DNA of 64,000 bases from Gnetum montanum. Its lineage: Eukaryota; Streptophyta; Gnetopsida; Gnetales; Gnetaceae. A program made the translations under genes and the position numbers. The notes under the pieces were generated by a model. The model worked only from the letters and a program-made list of their open reading frames with translations, made no database searches and had not been told where the DNA came from. The DNA lies in contig MNCI01013738.1 of the NCBI GenBank assembly GCA_015680685.1, forward strand, positions 64,721-128,720. Direction: 5' to 3'. Positions 59,044-64,000 of this stretch are shown in pieces. Each line of letters opens with the position of its first letter. Within the stretch, counting starts at the first letter, position 1.

Positions 59044-59515
59044 GTTTTTAGTTAACGTCCTCAAAGATAAAATGCTAATTTTTTTACAATGATACTTTAT
59101 AGTATAATTAGTCTAGATCATTAGAATCATCCCTAGCAACGATGTCGATAATGAGAGACAAGTGTTCCCTACTATCAAACATAGAAATTACAAGTGTTTA
59201 TGTACAATCTGATCAAATACTATGGGTAGGACTAATATGGTATCTAGATCATTAAGTATTGATTATACGTCGTTATCTTCTCACTTAGACTAGTGGTATC
59301 TTTATCATGTGTATTTTAGTCTAAAGCAAGACATATGATTATTGATGTTATGTAGCTATGGCTAAGTTATATGAAAATATAAAAAATAATTATTTAATTA
59401 ATCTAAATTAGAATAAGAAGATAAATCCTAAACTATCATATGAATGATGAGTGTGCATTCCTAGCTTGTCATACATGTCTTGAACTCACATACCCATTGC
59501 TGGGATTACAAAAAA
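57126..59515 (-). mobile_element. Element F: partial gag and part of 5' LTR (minus)
   Basis: Inverted relative to D. LTR 3' half at 59149-59515, degenerate PBS next to it (reverse complement of TCGACATCGTTGCTAGGGAT), then gag running leftwards to about 57126, where similarity to D (its 52740) ends. The LTR is cut at about 59515. No 3' LTR is seen. Confidence 0.7.
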
Positions 59516-59699
59516 TGTAAAACTTCATAAAAATGTTATGTTCTTTGCAACTATGAAAATTATAGCATGGATGCCATCTATCAAAAGTAGTGTAAGATTT
59601 TTTGAGTGTAATATTAAGTCCATGGAATCTTTGAACAAGTCATCACATTTAAGCTTATCTAACTAGATAGGATAACTGGAGTACATACCTTCATACCTT

Positions 59700-60393
59700 A
59701 GTTTGTGGGTGCTTTAGTTTAAGAAACCTTGGGACAAAGCTTTTACCTTAATGTTTTCACATGTTAACCTTTCTAATTTGGTTAACTTGGAAAGGTCATC
59801 CAATAGGCTCATTAACTCAACACAATCAGATATACTTAATGATCTTAGATTTTGAAGAAAAGAACAAAACATAGATAGGAAATTCACAATGGGAATTTTA
59901 TTCAAGCCTAGGGTAAACAAATTAATGAGACTCCTAAAACTATTAGGTAGGATTCTTATTTGAGTTTTGCTGATGTTGACTCTTGAAAATGTTGATAATA
60001 TTGCTATACTTTTCGAATGAGTCTTAAGCATAGTGCAACTATAAAAGCCCAACTTAGGAAACTGGCCTATGTCTTTTAGTAGAGTATTTAGAATAGTGTA
60101 GCTATTGAGCTTTGTTGTTTTCAATTTGGATAAGTTATGTATGTTCTCTAGTTTCCAAGCAATTCCATAGCACCAAATCCTTTAGAATGACTAGAGGAGC
60201 ACAACTTAGGTGTGAAGTATCTCATGCCACTTGCTCTTAAAGTAGGTAAACTTGTTAGATGTTGCAAAGTTTTTGGAAAAATACTTGTTTGATAAACTTG
60301 ATAACAAGCATGAAAATCCAAGGCACGTAGCTTAGTCAACAAACTAACTTCAAGGGTAAACTCTTTAGTCAAAAGTAGTAATGATAGTTTCAA
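59700..60393 (-). pseudogene. NLR leucine-rich-repeat fragment (minus)
   Basis: Two frames joined by a shift near 60140: SLLTKLRALDFHACYQVYQT and LQHLTSLPTLRASGMRYF (60393-60148); then IGQFPKLGFYSCTMLK, RILPNSFRSLINLFTLGLNK, LQNLRSLSISDCVELMSLLD and LTKLERLTCENIKVKAL (60124-59714). LRR spacing (LxxLxxLxLxxC) is clear. No NB-ARC motif nearby. It lies at the broken end of element F. Confidence 0.75.
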
Positions 60394-61247
60394 ATTTCAA
60401 ATTTAGGAAAATAGATGAATAAGGGACTCACATTTGAAGAGATAGTAAGATTAATGATACTTTTAAATGAAATTAGAAAGATAATAAAAAAATTTAAGGT
60501 TTTCAAACCTTTTTATTCTAGATAGAATACTTGTTGGTCTCATCTGAAATTTCTATCTTCAAAATATCATAAACTATCACTTGATCATCTCTTTTTGTAG
60601 CATATCCTTCTTCAACAAGCTTTCCTCAACTATCAAACCAAAAATCCCAATCACTTTGGTTTATCTAACACAATCAAAGCTTGCACAAATCATTGTAGAT
60701 ATCTAAAAATGAAATTTGGAAATTAACATTCATTTTTTAAAGGAATATTAAAATATCAGGAATGGGCTCGTAGTGACATGAATAAGAAGTAAGAGCTCCT
60801 ATGTTTAGATCATCAATAATATGGTTGTAGCATTCTAATCTTGTATTATCTCTAAAATGAGTTTCTATGAGATGCAAAAGAGTAGGAATTCCACAGCATA
60901 ATTCTTTAACTTTTTTAAAATTCTACACCTCATCGAGGAATTATTCTTGACTGTCAATGGTCTAGCAATTGAAAAATTTAGTTACAGGAAAACCAAAAAT
61001 CCTAGCATTATAGCTTTAATGCTAAATCCCCAAGGCCTTTGAAAAAATGGGATTTAGGATGCCTTGGACATCTAATAAATCATCCTAGGACTTAGAGGAG
61101 AGTAAAAAAGGTTGTAAAAATAAAAATTCAAAGATTATAGATCTATAAAATTGAAGTAAATGCAGATTGCACAAAAAACTACAAACCTTCAACTTTATTA
61201 AAAAAATAATAAAGAATGAGTTTGAGAAATATGTACAAAAATGTGCC
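60394..61247. other. No gene recognised
   Basis: AT-rich. It may include further upstream parts of the LRR relic, but I see no repeat motif that I can support. Confidence 0.35.
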
Positions 61248-61907
61248 TGGGGTAGCAACAAATTTTACTTTGATGAGGATTTGGAATCCATTGCTCCATA
61301 ATCAAGATGCTCGACAACTCCCAATGCTTTCAAACCTTTGCTGCTCATTACACTAGATCTACAACATTGGTGTTACAAGAGGATGTAACAATGGCTATGG
61401 TGGGGATTGGGGAGGTAACAATTGCTATGGGGGGTAGCAATTACCCAAAAGGGGGTTCCACATTGGGGATTCAGGAAGCTTTGTGCATGTTCAAAGATCT
61501 TAAATGAAAAAATATTTGCTAAAAATGCCAAAGTATGTAAGTGCAAATGGGGTCCAATCTTAAAATGGTGTTTGTGCTTGGTTTTTATAGGTCTTTGGCC
61601 TTAATCCTTGCCTCAAATTGGCTGCAAATTTTCGCTATGTTTTAGGTGGGATAGTTGCAAAAATTTAGGTGGTTACCATAAATAGTAAGTTCCAAACCCC
61701 CATGGCCATTTTGTTTACTAAAAATAGTAATGGATGGATGGCATCCATAGTTGAGATAGATCTTCTATGTTGGGCCTTCAACCTTTCATGCTAGCATGTT
61801 GGATCAATGCTGGACTGCATGGAGTATTGATATTTGGTCTTTGTGGCTTCCATGTTGGGGGCATGTAGTTTCCATAATGAGGAAAAAAGCTTCCATGTTG
61901 AGGGGGA

Positions 61908-62092
61908 AAAGCTTTACCCCCATGCATTCAAGCTAGAGGTAAGTGAGCTTTTCCCCCATGCATCCAATGATGGAGATAGGTGAGATTTTCCCCTATGCAT
62001 CTAAGTTGGAGGTAAATGAGCTTTCCCCCCATGCATCCAAGCTAAAGGTAGGTGAGCGTTTCCCCCATGCATAAGTTGGAGGTAGGTGAGCT
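61908..62092. repeat. Minisatellite, CCCCATGCATCCAAGCTAGAGG type
   Basis: Five imperfect units of 40-47 bases, each with a ccccatgcat core, a gaggtaggtgagcttt-type part and a C run. They lie inside the LTR of G. Confidence 0.75.
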
Positions 62093-62162
62093 TTAGCATA
62101 AAAAATGCTATACCCCCCATAAAATCCATAAAAATGCTAATTTTGATATCTAAAAAGGCAAC

Positions 62163-62194
<32 letters not shown>

Positions 62195-62198
62195 ACCN
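62163..62198. repeat. Poly-C run with ambiguous base
   Basis: About 30 consecutive C, then ACC and an N at 62198. Probably a sequencing or assembly weak point. Confidence 0.8.
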
Positions 62199-62886
62199 TT
62201 CACTTGGGTGATAAGGCGTTTAACCACTTGTGAGGCATTTTTTATCCCCAAAAGTGTAAAGTATGTGAGATTGCACCTCATGGATACAATCCTCACATTT
62301 ACAATGAATTTTTACCTCAGGTTTTATGGGATGGGGCTACCAATGTTATAACATGTAAATTTAGTGATGTTTTATTTGCCCCTCTTTTTTGATGCCTAGA
62401 GGAGTAACTTGAGAGGCATTGATAATGAATACAAAACACCACCACAAGTCCACCATTGATGTTCCCTCTTCACACTTGATTCAGTCATGTCAAACCATGT
62501 CAAAGAGTGCTTGTGATGATGGAAAGAGGCTATGATGAGGGAATGTTAATAGTAATGGGGTTATGGTGAGTTGGTTACGAAGGTAAAAAATGCATTCCAA
62601 GTATTGACACCATGGCTGTGATGTAGCACTAACATGTTGTGTCTTGAAATGTGGGTCACTCAACAGATGCATTTGAGGAACCATCACTTTACTCTAAGGA
62701 CTTTTGGTCATTTAGGCTCTTGCCTTTACATGTTTGGAGCTATTGTCTTGGAAATTTCTTCTTCATTAGGTCATCCAACTTCTTGGTAATTTTCTTTCCT
62801 CCTTTTATTGTGGGGTGAAACCTTCCTTGGGTTTCTTTGCCAAGGTTGGTCCAATCTGGTTTTTTCCATTGAATGAGATGTGTTAC

Positions 62887-63712
62887 TGATGAGCAACGAG
62901 GTATCCTTACACTCAACCATATGAATAAAAGTATCCACACATGATTCGGTCGAATTCCAAGGACTAAGTGCTTACGCACCTTTTTGAAATAAGAATGGGT
63001 TAGTCAATCATTGTCTTCCCAAGCTTACTTGTGTAGCACGATTGTATGGTTAAGTAAACTTGAGGTACATGATATTTATAGTTTTTTATGTTTTTATGTC
63101 ATTGTCCTACAAAGGGAGGAGAGAGAGATAGCTAAGTAACTAATTTAATTTAACTACTCAACTATGCTTTAACTAGTCCTAACACTAGCATCTGTTCTCA
63201 GTTTCCATACACATCTTGAACTAGTGCAACACTACTGGGATTACCAAACACTAATTGTTACTAGGTTACCAAGCATTACAAACATGCTCGCAGTGGTCGT
63301 ACTAAGTGTGCTTACTTAGGAGGGTTGTAAGGTGAGAGAGAGAACATTAATTAACTAAGGAAATCATTAAGTAATAGTAATTAGCATTAACTAATCTATT
63401 CTAAATGCTGCAAGGTTTATCACAAAGTTCATCATTATTGCCGTACACAAGGTGTGCTCAGGTACACAATGCTCGAATAAAGATCCGTTCACTTTATGAC
63501 TCCTATTGTGGACACAGAGAAATAATTCTAACTCTGAGAGGGAGAAAAGGCAAGAGTTTGGTTAAGGGTCTAACTAATCTATTGCCAAACCAAGTGCACC
63601 TACCTCTTAATTATAGGCAATGAGGCAGGTCCTGATATCAGATGCCCGATATCACTTAGAAGGCTTTAATCTCACAGACCCGATATCACGGATGTGATAT
63701 CACGGTACATCA
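62887..63712 (-). repeat. 3' LTR of element H (A-like, minus)
   Basis: On the minus strand it runs from TGATGTACCG to GCTCATCA. Degenerate GATATCA/CGATATC palindromes lie at 63635-63706 and TATA-like CTATAATTA at 63608-63616. The PPT (TACCCCCATGAC on plus) lies right of it. Confidence 0.75.
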
Positions 63713-64000
63713 TACCCCCATGACTAAATGAAAACTTATCCTTGAGTTCCTTACAAAATATTGGAAAGATATAGGATTATTAACTGAATGACAACTAATA
63801 GTGGTACGGGGTGACAGACTCAAAGTGCCTAGTGAATGGATCAACAACACATTACAACATTGGTGTTCATACCCATGGTGGTGAACACTATACATAAATG
63901 ACATCCAAACACTTATTTGATAACTTAGAGTGAGAGAAAAGAAGATGAGGCGCATTGTTGCTGATTTCGAGATTATGCCTTCTATTGTTTATCCATAGCC
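63713..64000 (-). mobile_element. Internal 3' end of element H
   Basis: Read on the minus strand it resembles the last few hundred bases before the LTR of A (aataatcc..accta, then caaggataagttttcattta). The element continues beyond the window. Confidence 0.6.

Larger units (their letters stand above)
61248..62886 (-). mobile_element. Element G: LTR and internal end of a C-like element
   Basis: At 62388-62460 the plus strand reads TTTGCCCCTCTTTTTTGATG, then CCTAGAGGAG and AATACAAAACACC, as at 8155-8215 of C, the PPT side of its LTR. The LTR would run from about 61248 (TGGGGTAGCAAC; C has TGTAGCAACT) to about 62380, with a TATA-like CTATAAAAAC on the minus strand near 61581-61590. Most of this LTR does not obviously match C, so it is a related but different family. 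Cut on the right by the LTR at 62887. Confidence 0.5.

Overview
This is plant nuclear DNA, AT-rich and saturated with old, broken retroelements. It holds only scraps of cellular genes: a decayed ROP-GEF gene and three decayed NLR (disease-resistance) fragments. The TE load, the age of the copies, the spliced retroelement ORFs and the style of the NLR pieces suggest a large gymnosperm (conifer-like) genome. That is an inference; no marker in the window fixes the species. I see no intact cellular gene, no tRNA and no CRISPR.

Layout. 1-6380: right part of plus-strand LTR element A (end of a gag-type ORF, spacer, internal promoter, extra ORF, 3' LTR). 6381-6459 and 24863-27135: one LINE, split by the insertion of C. 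6460-24857: element C, a complete minus-strand Ty3/Gypsy element with 1.7 kb LTRs, PBS, PPT and a near-perfect target duplication. Its gag-protease half and its RT-integrase half are separated by about 5 kb holding an oppositely oriented gene with a TATA box and introns. 27461-29350: truncated element E. 29351-31116: two NLR fragments. 31117-36048: element B, a deleted sister of A. 36.0-41.2 kb: gene-like sequence with the ROP-GEF pseudogene. 41.2-49.7 kb: debris, including an RTE-type RT, a Gypsy protease fragment and a 5S-rRNA-like segment. 49732-56515: element D (gag only, two LTRs). 57126-59515: element F (minus). 59.5-60.4 kb: NLR LRR fragment. 61.2-62.9 kb: end of a C-like element, G. 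62887-64000: LTR and start of an A-like element, H, on the minus strand.

How the parts relate. A, B, D, E, F and H form one group: LTRs start TGAT and end CATCA, the PBS is tRNA-Asp-like where visible, gag is present, and I find no RT or integrase. In A and B an extra ORF lies downstream, preceded by an internal palindrome-plus-TATA module that resembles the promoter of their own LTRs. C also carries a second gene with its own TATA box, but in antisense. Two unrelated retroelement families therefore each seem to carry a separately promoted, intron-containing accessory gene. This is the most interesting theme of the window.
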